A stretch of 54,405 nt of DNA from an uncultured Prevotellaceae bacterium (GTDB lineage: Bacteria > Bacteroidota > Bacteroidia > Bacteroidales > Bacteroidaceae), in the NCBI GenBank assembly GCA_902764705.1, contig CACWWZ010000015.1, positions 1 through 54,405 of the forward strand. The letters run 5' to 3'. Positions 34,142 to 43,390 of the stretch are shown in pieces (position 1 is the stretch's first letter; every line of letters starts with the position of its first letter). The notes beneath the pieces were generated by a model. That model saw nothing but the letters and a program-made list of their open reading frames with translations. It was not told where the DNA came from and did not search any database. Both the position numbers and the translations under genes were made by a program.

Positions 34142-34857
34142 TAGAACTGATACCTGCCATAGACATCATCGACGAGAAGTGCGTCAGACTGACCAAAGGC
34201 GACTACGACCAGAAGACAGTTTACGGCGAGCCGCTGGATATGGCCTTGGAGTTTGAGCGCTTAGGATTCAAGCGTTTGCACGTGGTTGATTTGGATGGTG
34301 CTAAGTCGAAGCACATCGTGAACAACGCCGTACTGAAAGCCATCACCACCGAGACCAGTCTCACTGTGGATTTCGGCGGTGGCATCAAGACCGACGAGGA
34401 CTTGGAAAAGGCTTTTGCAGCAGGAGCCGAGATGGTAACAGTAGGATCTGTTGCCGTCACAAAGCCCGAGCTATTCATGGATTGGACAGAGAAATACGGC
34501 ACGGAAAGGATGATATTGGGAGCCGATGTACGTCACGGGAAAATCAGCATCAACGGCTGGAAAGAGGATTCCAATGAGGATCTGTTGCCTTTTCTGAAGA
34601 AATACGTCGACGCGGGTGTGAAGAACGTGCTCTGCACGGAAATCTCGAAAGACGGCACCCTCGCAGGGCCTGCCATCGACCTCTACAAGCGAGTGATGGA
34701 CGCCTACCCCGAACTGCATCTCATTGCCAGCGGCGGGGTGTCAAGCAAAGCAGATATCGAAGCCCTCGACGCAGCAGGCATACCAGCTGTCGTCTTCGGC
34801 AAGGCCATCTACGAAGGTAAAATAGACCTTCGTGAATTAATAAATAGTATATTGTAA
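34138..34857 (+). CDS. hisA: Phosphoribosylformimino-AICAR ribotide isomerase HisA
   Basis: The 239-residue protein starts MIELIPAIDIIDEKCVRLTKGDY with the catalytic Asp9. It shows the half-barrel phosphate motifs DFGGGIKTDEDL and IASGGVSSKADI. HisA opens the ribose ring of ProFAR. It overlaps hisH by four bases. Its last codons, encoding NSIL, lie in an AATAGTATATTGTAAATTGTC stretch that resembles the word repeats seen before lpxD and miaA. Confidence 0.96.
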   Translation: MIELIPAIDIIDEKCVRLTKGDYDQKTVYGEPLDMALEFERLGFKRLHVVDLDGAKSKHIVNNAVLKAITTETSLTVDFGGGIKTDEDLEKAFAAGAEMVTVGSVAVTKPELFMDWTEKYGTERMILGADVRHGKISINGWKEDSNEDLLPFLKKYVDAGVKNVLCTEISKDGTLAGPAIDLYKRVMDAYPELHLIASGGVSSKADIEALDAAGIPAVVFGKAIYEGKIDLRELINSIL

Positions 34858-34877
34858 ATTGTCAAATAACAAAATGT
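34842..34877 (+). repeat. TACAT/GTCAAAT-like words at the hisA-hisF junction
   Basis: AATAGTATATTGTAAATTGTCAAATAAC resembles the words before lpxD and miaA. Here the first part encodes the end of HisA including the stop codon and the rest is the hisF leader. Confidence 0.4.
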
Positions 34878-34878
34878 A

Positions 34879-35637
34879 ATGGGACTTGCAAAACGCATAA
34901 TACCCTGTTTGGATGTGAAGGACGGTGAGACAGTCAAAGGCACGAACTTCGTGAATCTACGCTCTGCGGGCGACCCAGTGGCACTAGGTAAGGCCTATTC
35001 TGAGCAAGGTGCCGACGAATTGTGCTTTCTGGACATCACAGCTTCGTTTGAAGGCCGTAAAACCTTTACGGAGATGGTGACCCGCGTGGCCCAGACCCTG
35101 AACATTCCCTTCACCGTAGGTGGAGGCATCAACGAGCTGAAGGACGTTGAGCGTTTGCTCTATGCTGGTGCCGACAAGGTGAGCGTGAACAGCGCCGCCA
35201 TCCGCAGACCGGAACTAATCGATGAAATTACCAACCGTTTCGGCTCTCAGGTCTGTGTGGTTGCCATTGATGCCCGCCTCGACGCTGATGGCTGGCACTG
35301 TTACCTGAAGGGCGGTCGCGAACGTACGGAGCGCGGACTTTTTGAGTGGGCTCACGAGGCCCAAGAACGTGGTGCAGGTGAAATTTTGTTCACGTCGATG
35401 AATCACGATGGTACAAAGAACGGCTATGCAAACGAGGCCCTGCGTGAACTAGCTGACAACCTCTCTATACCAATCATCGCCAGTGGCGGTGCAGGATGTA
35501 AAGAACACTTCCGCGATACCTTCCTCAAAGGTCACTCGGATGCCGCACTAGCTGCCAGCGTGTTCCATTTCGGCGAGATTCCCATTCCCGAACTGAAAAA
35601 ATATTTAAGACAAGAAGGAATAAACGTAAGAATATGA
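34879..35637 (+). CDS. hisF: Imidazole glycerol phosphate synthase subunit HisF
   Basis: The 252-residue TIM barrel starts [24 protein letters not shown] with catalytic Asp12. The second catalytic aspartate sits in [11 protein letters not shown]. Phosphate-binding motifs are [12 protein letters not shown] and [12 protein letters not shown]. It forms the HisHF complex that makes IGP and AICAR. It is 21 bases after hisA and overlaps hisIE by four bases. Confidence 0.97.
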   Translation: MGLAKRIIPCLDVKDGETVKGTNFVNLRSAGDPVALGKAYSEQGADELCFLDITASFEGRKTFTEMVTRVAQTLNIPFTVGGGINELKDVERLLYAGADKVSVNSAAIRRPELIDEITNRFGSQVCVVAIDARLDADGWHCYLKGGRERTERGLFEWAHEAQERGAGEILFTSMNHDGTKNGYANEALRELADNLSIPIIASGGAGCKEHFRDTFLKGHSDAALAASVFHFGEIPIPELKKYLRQEGINVRI

Positions 35638-36281
35638 AAATAGATTTTGAAAAGATGGACGGACTGGTGCCAGCTATCATACAGGATGCCGAGACCAAAA
35701 ATGTGCTGATGCTGGGTTTCATGAACGAAGAGGCCTACGAGAAGACGCTCGAGACCCGTCATGTTACCTTTTGGAGCCGTACGCGACAGACGCTTTGGAC
35801 CAAAGGTGAAACATCAGGACACTTTCTAAACCTTGTCGACATGAAAATAGACTGCGACAATGACACCCTGTTAGTGCGCGTAAATCCAATTGGTCCCACC
35901 TGCCATACAGGAACAGACACCTGTTGGGGAGAAAATAATGAGGGTAATCCCCTACTCTTTCTTTCAGAGCTTCAGTCGTTCATCGACAAACGCAAACAGG
36001 AGATGCCCGAAGGCTCGTATACAACTAGCCTTTTTAACAAGGGTATCAACAAAATAGCACAAAAGGTTGGTGAAGAGGCTTTGGAAACAATCATTGAAGC
36101 TACAAATGGCACATCAGATCATTTGGTGTATGAAGCGTCTGACCTGCTGTACCACTTACTAGTAATGCTGACCGAAAAGGGGCTGCGCATTGAGGACGTC
36201 GCATCGGAACTGCAGAAACGACACGACCCCGATTGGGATAAGAAACGCCGCCAAGCTAAGGCCGCCGGTACGATGAAGTAA
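35634..36281 (+). CDS. hisIE: Bifunctional HisI/HisE (phosphoribosyl-AMP cyclohydrolase / ATP pyrophosphatase)
   Basis: The 215-residue fusion has HisI at about 1-110, with [20 protein letters not shown], the metal-binding [12 protein letters not shown] and the cysteine segment CHTGTDTCW. HisE covers about 120-205 ([30 protein letters not shown]). It performs steps 2 and 3 of histidine synthesis. The remaining his genes (hisG, D, C, B) are not in the window, so the pathway is split between loci. Confidence 0.96.
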   Translation: MKIDFEKMDGLVPAIIQDAETKNVLMLGFMNEEAYEKTLETRHVTFWSRTRQTLWTKGETSGHFLNLVDMKIDCDNDTLLVRVNPIGPTCHTGTDTCWGENNEGNPLLFLSELQSFIDKRKQEMPEGSYTTSLFNKGINKIAQKVGEEALETIIEATNGTSDHLVYEASDLLYHLLVMLTEKGLRIEDVASELQKRHDPDWDKKRRQAKAAGTMK

Positions 36282-36298
36282 TCTAGCCCCCGGGTCGG

Positions 36299-36333
36299 AA
36301 TAACGAAACAACATGATAACGAAATATCGAACA
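36299..36333 (+). repeat. TAACGAAA-type words before the ftsE gene
   Basis: GGAATAACGAAACAAC and GATAACGAAATATCGAAC are near copies. The same words appear inverted between yebC and pheT at 44933-44971. An alternative ATG for the ABC ATPase at 36313 lies inside this tract. Confidence 0.5.
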
Positions 36334-37110
36334 ATGTTAATTAACTATCAGAAAGCTAACATCTATCAGAAGGACGGCATCCTCGTGCTGAAGGAGGTCG
36401 ACTTCCACGTCAACGAGGGAGAATTCATATATATCATCGGACGTGTGGGAGCAGGAAAAAGTACCCTATTGAAGACGCTCTACTTTGAGTTGGACATCGA
36501 CGAGGCAGAAGAAGCCATTGTACTGAACCATGACCTGCGCAATATGAAACGGAAATACATCCCAGCCCTCCGCCGACAAATGGGTATCATCTTCCAAGAT
36601 TTCCAGCTGCTGGCAGACCGTACAGTACGTAACAACCTGCGCTTCGTATTGAAAGCAACAGGATGGAAAGACCAGGACGAAATAGACGAGCGCATTGATG
36701 ACGTGTTGCGCGACGTTGAGATGTTGGAACGTGCCGATCGATTCCCCCACGAATTATCTGGTGGTGAACAGCAGCGCATCGCCATAGCCAGAAGTATTCT
36801 AAACAATCCGAAGGTTATCATTGCCGACGAGCCTACTGGAAATCTTGACATAGAGACGGCACGGCAGATAATTCTTCTGTTGCGCCGTATTACCGAGTCG
36901 GGAACGGCTGTAGTAATGACGACGCATAACACATCGTTGCTTCAAGAATATCCTGGCATTGTCTATCGTTGCATTAACCAGCGCTTGGAGGATATCACTA
37001 ACAATTACAACCACATGGCACTCTATGAAGAAGAGGAACAAGGCGAAGACGAAGACAATGCTGAGGAAAAGAAAAGCTACTACTCCGATCGTGAGGACTT
37101 GTCGATATAA
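36334..37110 (+). CDS. ftsE: FtsE-like ABC transporter ATPase
   Basis: The 258-residue protein has Walker A GRVGAGKST, a Q-loop GIIFQDFQLLADRTV, signature LSGGEQQR and Walker B VIIADEPTGNLD, which is the FtsE/LolD group. FQLL and PTGNLD fit FtsE, which acts with FtsX to control peptidoglycan hydrolases at the division site. A highly acidic tail of about 30 residues (EEEEQGEDEDNAEEKK) follows the domain. No ftsX is adjacent, so the partner lies elsewhere. The start could be 36313, but the codons between lie in a word repeat, and MLINYQKANIYQ matches the family N-terminus. Confidence 0.85.
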   Translation: MLINYQKANIYQKDGILVLKEVDFHVNEGEFIYIIGRVGAGKSTLLKTLYFELDIDEAEEAIVLNHDLRNMKRKYIPALRRQMGIIFQDFQLLADRTVRNNLRFVLKATGWKDQDEIDERIDDVLRDVEMLERADRFPHELSGGEQQRIAIARSILNNPKVIIADEPTGNLDIETARQIILLLRRITESGTAVVMTTHNTSLLQEYPGIVYRCINQRLEDITNNYNHMALYEEEEQGEDEDNAEEKKSYYSDREDLSI

Positions 37111-37152
37111 GGGTAAAAGGTAAAAAAGTAAAAAATATAAATACGAAACGAC

Positions 37153-38469
37153 ATGAAAGTAATGAAGTTTGGCGGAACGTCGGTAGGAACACCGGCTCGC
37201 ATGAAAGAAGTAACAAAATTGGTGACGAAGTCGGGTGAACCCGTTTTTGTGGTGTTGTCAGCCATGTCAGGCACTACCAATTCACTGGTTGAAATTTCCA
37301 ACTACCTATACAAAAAAAACCCAGAAGGTGCTAGCGAAATTATCAATCAGTTGGAGCGTGCCTATCTGAAGCATATTGACGAGCTTTATCAGAGTGACGA
37401 AGTGAAGCAACAGACACGCGAATTTCTGACATCAGAAGTAAACTATCTGCGTTCGTTCACCAAAGAATTGTTTACCAGTTTCGAAGAGAAGAGCATCGTA
37501 GCTCAGGGCGAAATGCTGTCGACAAATATGGTGGTCAACTACATGAAAGAACAGGGAATCAATGCCGTATTGCTGAATGCCCTCGACTTCATGCGTACCG
37601 ACAAGAACTCGGAGCCAGACCCTAACTACATCAAGGAAAAGTTGCAGGCCATCATGGAAAAGAACGAGGGTCAACAGGTGTACGTAACACAAGGCTTCAT
37701 CTGCCGCAACGCATATGGAGAGATTGATAACCTGCAGCGTGGCGGTTCCGACTATACCGCTTCGCTCGTTGGAGCTGCCCTTGGCGCTGAGGAAATCCAG
37801 ATTTGGACCGACATTGACGGTATGCACAACAACGACCCACGTATTGTTGATAATACGCAGCCTGTTCACCAGTTGCATTTCGAGGAGGCTGCCGAGCTGG
37901 CTTACTTCGGAGCTAAAATTCTTCATCCCACCTGTGTACAGCCTGCGAAATATGCCGGAATCCCCGTTCGCTTGTTGAACACCATGGAGCCTGACGCAGA
38001 GGGTACTACTATCAGCAATGCCACTGAATACGGAAAAATCAAAGCTGTCGCTGCCAAGGACAACATCATAGCCATCAAAATCAAGTCTAGCCGCATGTTG
38101 CTGGCTACAGGTTTCCTGCGTAAGGTCTTTGAGATTTTCGAGTCCTACCAAACACCTATCGACATGGTGTGTACGTCAGAGGTGGGAGTCTCGATGTCTA
38201 TCGACAATTCTGCTCACCTGGGCGAGATTGTTGACGAGTTGAAGAAGTACGGTACTGTGACAGTCGACACCGGCATGTGCATTATTTGCGTGGTAGGTGA
38301 TCTGGATTGGTCGAACATTGGTTTCGAGACGAAGGTGCTTGACGCCATGAAGAACATCCCCGTTCGCATGATATCCTATGGCGGGTCCAACTACAACATC
38401 TCGTTCCTCATTCGCGAAGAAGATAAAAAACGTGCCCTGCAGAGCCTAAGCGAAACCTTATTTAAATAA
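37153..38469 (+). CDS. lysC: Aspartate kinase
   Basis: The 438-residue protein starts MKVMKFGGTSVGTPARM. It contains QGFICRNAYGEIDNLQRGGSDYTASLVGAALGAEEIQIWTDIDGM in pieces typical of aspartokinases, followed by two ACT domains from about residue 300 that usually bind lysine or threonine. It is a monofunctional kinase without a homoserine dehydrogenase domain. It feeds diaminopimelate for peptidoglycan and lysine, and lysA follows directly, so the name lysC is likely. Confidence 0.95.
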   Translation: MKVMKFGGTSVGTPARMKEVTKLVTKSGEPVFVVLSAMSGTTNSLVEISNYLYKKNPEGASEIINQLERAYLKHIDELYQSDEVKQQTREFLTSEVNYLRSFTKELFTSFEEKSIVAQGEMLSTNMVVNYMKEQGINAVLLNALDFMRTDKNSEPDPNYIKEKLQAIMEKNEGQQVYVTQGFICRNAYGEIDNLQRGGSDYTASLVGAALGAEEIQIWTDIDGMHNNDPRIVDNTQPVHQLHFEEAAELAYFGAKILHPTCVQPAKYAGIPVRLLNTMEPDAEGTTISNATEYGKIKAVAAKDNIIAIKIKSSRMLLATGFLRKVFEIFESYQTPIDMVCTSEVGVSMSIDNSAHLGEIVDELKKYGTVTVDTGMCIICVVGDLDWSNIGFETKVLDAMKNIPVRMISYGGSNYNISFLIREEDKKRALQSLSETLFK

Positions 38470-38495
38470 TAGGACCTATTAGATCCGACAACACA

Positions 38496-39656
38496 ATGGC
38501 AAAAGGACAATTTCCAACGGTGAAGTTCCAAGACTTACGCACGCCGTTCTACTATTACGACACGGAGTTGTTGCGCGAAACACTCCGTGCTATCAACCAG
38601 GAGGCACAGAAGCACGAAGGTTTCTGTGTACACTATGCCGTCAAGGCTAATGCCAATCCCGGTATACTTCGTATTATCCGTGAAGCGGGACTAGGTGCCG
38701 ATTGCGTCAGTGGTGGTGAGATTGAAGCCTGCATGCGTGCAGGATTCCCCTCATCGAAGATTGTATATGCAGGTGTAGGTAAGAGCGACTGGGAGATCAA
38801 CCTTGGACTGGACAACGACATTTTCTGCTTCAATGTAGAAAGCATACCAGAGCTAGAGGTCATCAACGAGCTTGCTTCTGCAAAAGGTAAGGTGGCACGT
38901 GTGGCTTTCCGACTGAATCCCAACGTAGGAGCACATACCCATGCCAATATTACCACAGGACTGGCTGAGAACAAGTTCGGTATCGACATGCGCGACATGC
39001 TAACGGTTATCGAAGAGGCTTCTCGTCTGGAGCATGTCAAGTGTGTAGGACTGCATTTCCATATCGGAAGTCAGATTCTGGATATGGGCGATTTCGAGGC
39101 ACTCTGTAACAGAGTCAACGAGCTGCAAAGCGAACTGGAGCGTCACCGTATTACCGTTGAACACATTAACGTTGGTGGAGGACTGGGCGTAGATTACCAA
39201 CATCCTAATCGAGTCAGCATTCCTGATTTCAAAGCCTACTTCGACACCTATGCTAAAAAGTTAAAGCTGCGCCCGGGACAGACACTTCATTTCGAGCTTG
39301 GACGTGCCGTCGTAGCACAATGCGGTAGTCTCATTACACGTACATTATATATAAAGAAAGGTACTGTAAAACAGTTCTGCATTGTGGATGCAGGATTTAC
39401 TGACCTCATCCGTCCCGCACTCTATCAGGCTTATCACAAAATAGAAAACATCACGAGCGACGAACCCACAGAGACTTACGACGTGGTTGGTCCTATCTGT
39501 GAGTCGACAGATGTCTTTGCCAAGCAGATTGACCTAAACTGCTGTCATCGTGGCGACCTCATTGCCATACGCTCGGCAGGTGCCTATGGTGAGATTATGG
39601 CTTCTCAGTACAATTGTCGTTCATTGCCAAAAGGCTATATAAGCGACGAATTATAA
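38496..39656 (+). CDS. lysA: Diaminopimelate decarboxylase
   Basis: The 386-residue protein is a fold III PLP enzyme. It has the PLP lysine Lys50 in HYAVKANANP, the histidine in VGLHFHIGSQI, the glycine loop HINVGGGLGVDY and the C-terminal GPICESTDVF and GAYGEIMASQYN. It makes L-lysine from meso-diaminopimelate. It lies 26 bases after lysC with no promoter between, so the pair is an operon. Confidence 0.96.
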   Translation: MAKGQFPTVKFQDLRTPFYYYDTELLRETLRAINQEAQKHEGFCVHYAVKANANPGILRIIREAGLGADCVSGGEIEACMRAGFPSSKIVYAGVGKSDWEINLGLDNDIFCFNVESIPELEVINELASAKGKVARVAFRLNPNVGAHTHANITTGLAENKFGIDMRDMLTVIEEASRLEHVKCVGLHFHIGSQILDMGDFEALCNRVNELQSELERHRITVEHINVGGGLGVDYQHPNRVSIPDFKAYFDTYAKKLKLRPGQTLHFELGRAVVAQCGSLITRTLYIKKGTVKQFCIVDAGFTDLIRPALYQAYHKIENITSDEPTETYDVVGPICESTDVFAKQIDLNCCHRGDLIAIRSAGAYGEIMASQYNCRSLPKGYISDEL

Positions 39657-39671
39657 TATGTTAAGAAAAGA

Positions 39672-40298
39672 ATGACTACAGAAGAGCAGAAGCGACCCAT
39701 CTCCATTGTGATGACAGTACACGACCAGGCAGAACTGCTGGAGCAAAATCTACCTGCATTCCTGACGCTGACCTATGAAGGACAGTATGAAGTCATCGTA
39801 GTAGACGACATGTCAACGGACGAAACACCTGACGTACTGAAACGTATTAAAGCTGAATACCCCAGGTTGTATTCGACATTCCTTCCATCGTCAGTTATCG
39901 TTAACCCTAGCCGAAAAAGACTAGCACTCAGCGTAGGTGCAAAAGCGGCTCACTACGACTATATCGTGCTTGCAGATATCCGTCGTACGCCAATCAATAC
40001 TGATTGGCTGGCAGGACTGGCAGATGGTGAGGCATCACTGGTGTTTTGCAATAGGAAACGCGACAGTGTAACTCATGTTGTAGCTACTGAGCTGAAAGAC
40101 CTGCAATATATTATTCTCAAGGCAGAACGACGCTCCTTCAAGGAATACTGGAGCAGATGGTTCAGAAAACAACGTGGTCTTTACGACGCCATTGGTGTAC
40201 GAAAAGAACACGTCTTCGATGCCATTATGCTATTTGATCAGAAGATTCGTGGTTTCCGACTTCTTGGCCTGCGTCTACGCGTATGGCTGGGTATATAA
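39672..40298 (+). CDS. Short family 2-type glycosyltransferase
   Basis: The 208-residue protein starts with ISIVMTVHDQAELLEQNLPAFLTLTYEGQYEVIVVDDMSTDETPDVL, a clear GT2 nucleotide-binding start. The place where the second acidic motif (usually a DxD) is expected reads VLADIRRTP, which keeps only one aspartate. No membrane helix is present. Its length is below that of most active GT2 enzymes, so it may be reduced. It lies 15 bases after lysA and 12 before another glycosyltransferase-like gene. The acceptor is unknown. Confidence 0.75.
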   Translation: MTTEEQKRPISIVMTVHDQAELLEQNLPAFLTLTYEGQYEVIVVDDMSTDETPDVLKRIKAEYPRLYSTFLPSSVIVNPSRKRLALSVGAKAAHYDYIVLADIRRTPINTDWLAGLADGEASLVFCNRKRDSVTHVVATELKDLQYIILKAERRSFKEYWSRWFRKQRGLYDAIGVRKEHVFDAIMLFDQKIRGFRLLGLRLRVWLGI

Positions 40299-40310
40299 AA
40301 CCTACACGTT

Positions 40311-41414
40311 ATGAGAATTCTGCATTTCTATCCAGCTGATAACCCGATGATTGGGCAACACGTCGCCATGCTTCAAGAAGGCATGGGACTGGAGGCAGAG
40401 AATCATCTGGTATCCAATGCGGAAGATGCACGGACACTTTTACAAGGAAGCCACTACGACATTCTACACCTTCACGGCTGTTGGTGCAATGCTTCGCGAA
40501 GGATTGTTAATATCGCATTACACAATGGATGCAGACTGATTGTTACCCCTCACGGACAGTTAGAGCCTTGGATACAGGAAAAGGACTACTGGAAGGAGAA
40601 ATTACCCAAGCGCGTTATCTTCCAGCAGGCCATTATCCGTCAGGCATATGCCATTATCATTCAAGGTAGCATGGAACAAAAATGCATGGAGCGCCTAGCT
40701 TGGAACAAGCGTCTGGTCACAATTCGAAATTGTGTGATAACCAGTTCCATCTCTAAGACCGAAATGGCCCGTCTGACCTTTAAGCTCTATCAAAAAGTGA
40801 TGGATACCAACACACTGGAGCTTCTTTCTCTTGAGATACGCAAACACCTGAGAACAATCATCATGGCTGGTATTACCGGCGATATTCGCTGGCTCCCTGA
40901 GTCTGCAATCAGTACACTATCCCCAGCCCATTCCATCCCCTGGCGAGAATTGATGCTTTACGCCCATCACGAACAGATCACGGACACAATACTGCGTGGA
41001 TTGAGTATCCTACATCTTGAATCTCCCGATATTGACGTTGAACATATCGACCACTTCTGGCCAGAAGGCTATCAGGAAACGCCACTGGTTGGTACAACCA
41101 TCGGTAATCAGTTTGCCTCTGAAAGCGATCGTCTATTAGCTTCGTTCCGGGTTATCCGAAAATTAATGTCAAACGGGCAGTTCAGTATCAAGCATCTCAT
41201 AGAACTAGACCGTGAGTTGCGTCAACACCATTGTGAAGAAGATGAGTTGTGCGATGCTCTGAAAGAACGTCAACTCTGGAAGCTGGCTCGCAGAACCATG
41301 CAGCTCATGTACGACAAGACTGGACTAACAGTGGGGTTTATGCCCGTCGATCCATTAGAAGATCACAAAACACGCAGTTTAAGGAAACAAATAGATAACC
41401 ACCTAAAATTATAA
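40311..41414 (+). CDS. GT4-like N-terminal domain fused to unknown helical domain
   Basis: The 367-residue protein starts MRILHFYPADNPMIGQHVAMLQEGMG. It continues with ILHLHGCWCNASRRIVN, LIVTPHGQLEPWIQEKDYWKEK and MEQKCMERLAWNKRLVTIRN, the N-terminal acceptor half of GT-B family 4 glycosyltransferases. After about residue 145 the expected nucleotide-sugar half with its E-x7-E motif is missing. About 220 residues of mostly helical, charged sequence follow instead, which I do not recognise. It is probably not a standard glycosyltransferase. It may act with the neighbouring short GT2 protein or be a repurposed fold. It ends four bases before fbp. Confidence 0.65.
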   Translation: MRILHFYPADNPMIGQHVAMLQEGMGLEAENHLVSNAEDARTLLQGSHYDILHLHGCWCNASRRIVNIALHNGCRLIVTPHGQLEPWIQEKDYWKEKLPKRVIFQQAIIRQAYAIIIQGSMEQKCMERLAWNKRLVTIRNCVITSSISKTEMARLTFKLYQKVMDTNTLELLSLEIRKHLRTIIMAGITGDIRWLPESAISTLSPAHSIPWRELMLYAHHEQITDTILRGLSILHLESPDIDVEHIDHFWPEGYQETPLVGTTIGNQFASESDRLLASFRVIRKLMSNGQFSIKHLIELDRELRQHHCEEDELCDALKERQLWKLARRTMQLMYDKTGLTVGFMPVDPLEDHKTRSLRKQIDNHLKL

Positions 41415-41418
41415 GACT

Positions 41419-43389
41419 ATGAATACTAATAATCGCGACATGCATTATCTGCAACTGCTCTCTAACACGTTTCCAACTATTGCAGCTGCTGCAACAGAGA
41501 TTATCAATTTGGAAGCCATCATGAATTTGCCCAAGGGAACAGAACACTTCTTGGCAGACCTTCATGGTGAGAGTGCCGCTTTTCAGCATGTACTGAAAAA
41601 TGCTTCCGGTAACATCCGACGCAAAGTCAGTGAACTATTCAAAGGTGACATCCGTGAGGCAGAACGTCGTGAATTGTGTACACTCATCTACTACCCCGAG
41701 CAGAAACTAGAACTCATCAAAGCCAACGAGGAAGACCTCGACGATTGGTATCATATCACCATACACCGACTGGTAGCTGTCTGTCGTGATGTATCGTCAA
41801 AATATACACGCTCTAAAGTTCGTAAGTCACTCCCCGAAGAGTTCAGTTATATCATTGAGGAACTGCTCCACGAACGCACGGACGACATCGACAAAGCGGC
41901 CTATGTCAGTGTCATTGTCGACACCATCATCTCTACTGGTCGTGCCGACGATTTCATCGTGGCCATCTGTAATGTCATACAACGACTAGCCATCGATCAG
42001 TTACACATCCTTGGTGACATCTACGACCGTGGTCCTGGCGCACACATCATTTTGGACACTCTGCGACAGTATCACTCATGGGACATACAATGGGGCAATC
42101 ACGACATTCTGTGGATGGGAGCCTGTGCAGGAAACAATGCCTGTATTTGTAATGTGCTACGACTCTGTCTTCGTTATGCCAATCTGACGACCATCGAGGA
42201 GGCATATGGCATCAACCTCGTCCCGCTGGCAACGTTCGCCATGGAGTTCTATAACGACGACCCTTGTGAAGAGTTCTATCCAAAGCTTCTGAAAGGCAAT
42301 ACGATGGAAGATAAATACCAACGGCTGACAGCACAGATGCACAAGGCCATTACGGTTATACAATTCAAAAAGGAAGCAAAAATCTTCCACCGTCGTCCGG
42401 AATGGCAGATGGAAGACCGTTGCCTGCTGGAACATATTGACTACGAACGCGGAATCTGCGTTATTAACGGACAGGAATACACAATGAAATCATGCTGTTT
42501 CCCCACCATCGATCCCAACAATCCTAATGAACTGACGCCTGAGGAGAATCAGTTGATGGAGAAATTACACCACTCTTTCCGGGTTTCAGAAAAACTCCGT
42601 AAACATATGAAGATGCTGCTTTCTCACGGTTGCATGTACAGTATCTGTAACCAGAACCTGTTGTTCCATGCTTCTTGTCCGCTCAACGAAGACGGTAGTT
42701 TGAAAGAAGTAGCTCTCTATAACGGAGAGAAATACAGCGGTCAAGAATTGATGCACAACATTGGCATGTTGGTTCGTGCTGCCTTCGAAAGCGACACCGA
42801 TCAGGAACTGCGCATGTTTGCACGCGACTATTTCCTCTATCTGTGGTCTGGCAAGGACTCACCCCTGTTCGACAAGTCAAAGATGGCCACCTTTGAACGT
42901 TACTTCTTAACCGACAAAACTACTTACAAAGAGGAAAAGGGCAACTATTTCCAATTGCGCGACAATGAACAAGTATGCGACCGTATTCTTGACGCATTTG
43001 GGATAAAGGGACAGAATCGACATATCATCAACGGACACGTTCCCGTACATGCCTCCAAAGGCGAGAATCCTATCAAGGCAAACGGAAAACTGATGGTCAT
43101 TGACGGAGGATTCTCTGAGGCATATCATTCTGAAACAGGTATTGCAGGATACACACTTGTTTACCACAGCCGTGGATTCCAACTTGTTCAGCACGAGCCA
43201 TTTACGAGCGCAGAAGAAGCCATTCTGAAAGGACTTGACATCAAATCAACAACTCAATTGGTAGAGCTGTCTGCCCATCGCATGCTGGTGGCCAATACTG
43301 ACAAGGGAGAAGAACTCCGTGCCCAAGTGGAAGACTTGCGTCAGTTGCTATATGCCTATCGTCATGGTATTCTGAAGGAACGTAAATAA
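41419..43389 (+). CDS. fbp: Fructose-1,6-bisphosphatase, class III
   Basis: The 656-residue protein belongs to the class III (Firmicutes-type) FBPases built on a calcineurin-like metallophosphatase core. It shows LHILGDIYDRGPGAHIILD, WDIQWGNHDILWMGA and the C-terminal NGHVPVHASKGENPIKANGKLMVIDGGFS in parts. It converts fructose-1,6-bisphosphate to fructose-6-phosphate in gluconeogenesis, which would feed GlmS. It lies in a tight plus-strand run, with folK-like starting two bases after its stop. Confidence 0.95.
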   Translation: MNTNNRDMHYLQLLSNTFPTIAAAATEIINLEAIMNLPKGTEHFLADLHGESAAFQHVLKNASGNIRRKVSELFKGDIREAERRELCTLIYYPEQKLELIKANEEDLDDWYHITIHRLVAVCRDVSSKYTRSKVRKSLPEEFSYIIEELLHERTDDIDKAAYVSVIVDTIISTGRADDFIVAICNVIQRLAIDQLHILGDIYDRGPGAHIILDTLRQYHSWDIQWGNHDILWMGACAGNNACICNVLRLCLRYANLTTIEEAYGINLVPLATFAMEFYNDDPCEEFYPKLLKGNTMEDKYQRLTAQMHKAITVIQFKKEAKIFHRRPEWQMEDRCLLEHIDYERGICVINGQEYTMKSCCFPTIDPNNPNELTPEENQLMEKLHHSFRVSEKLRKHMKMLLSHGCMYSICNQNLLFHASCPLNEDGSLKEVALYNGEKYSGQELMHNIGMLVRAAFESDTDQELRMFARDYFLYLWSGKDSPLFDKSKMATFERYFLTDKTTYKEEKGNYFQLRDNEQVCDRILDAFGIKGQNRHIINGHVPVHASKGENPIKANGKLMVIDGGFSEAYHSETGIAGYTLVYHSRGFQLVQHEPFTSAEEAILKGLDIKSTTQLVELSAHRMLVANTDKGEELRAQVEDLRQLLYAYRHGILKERK

Positions 43390-43390
43390 C

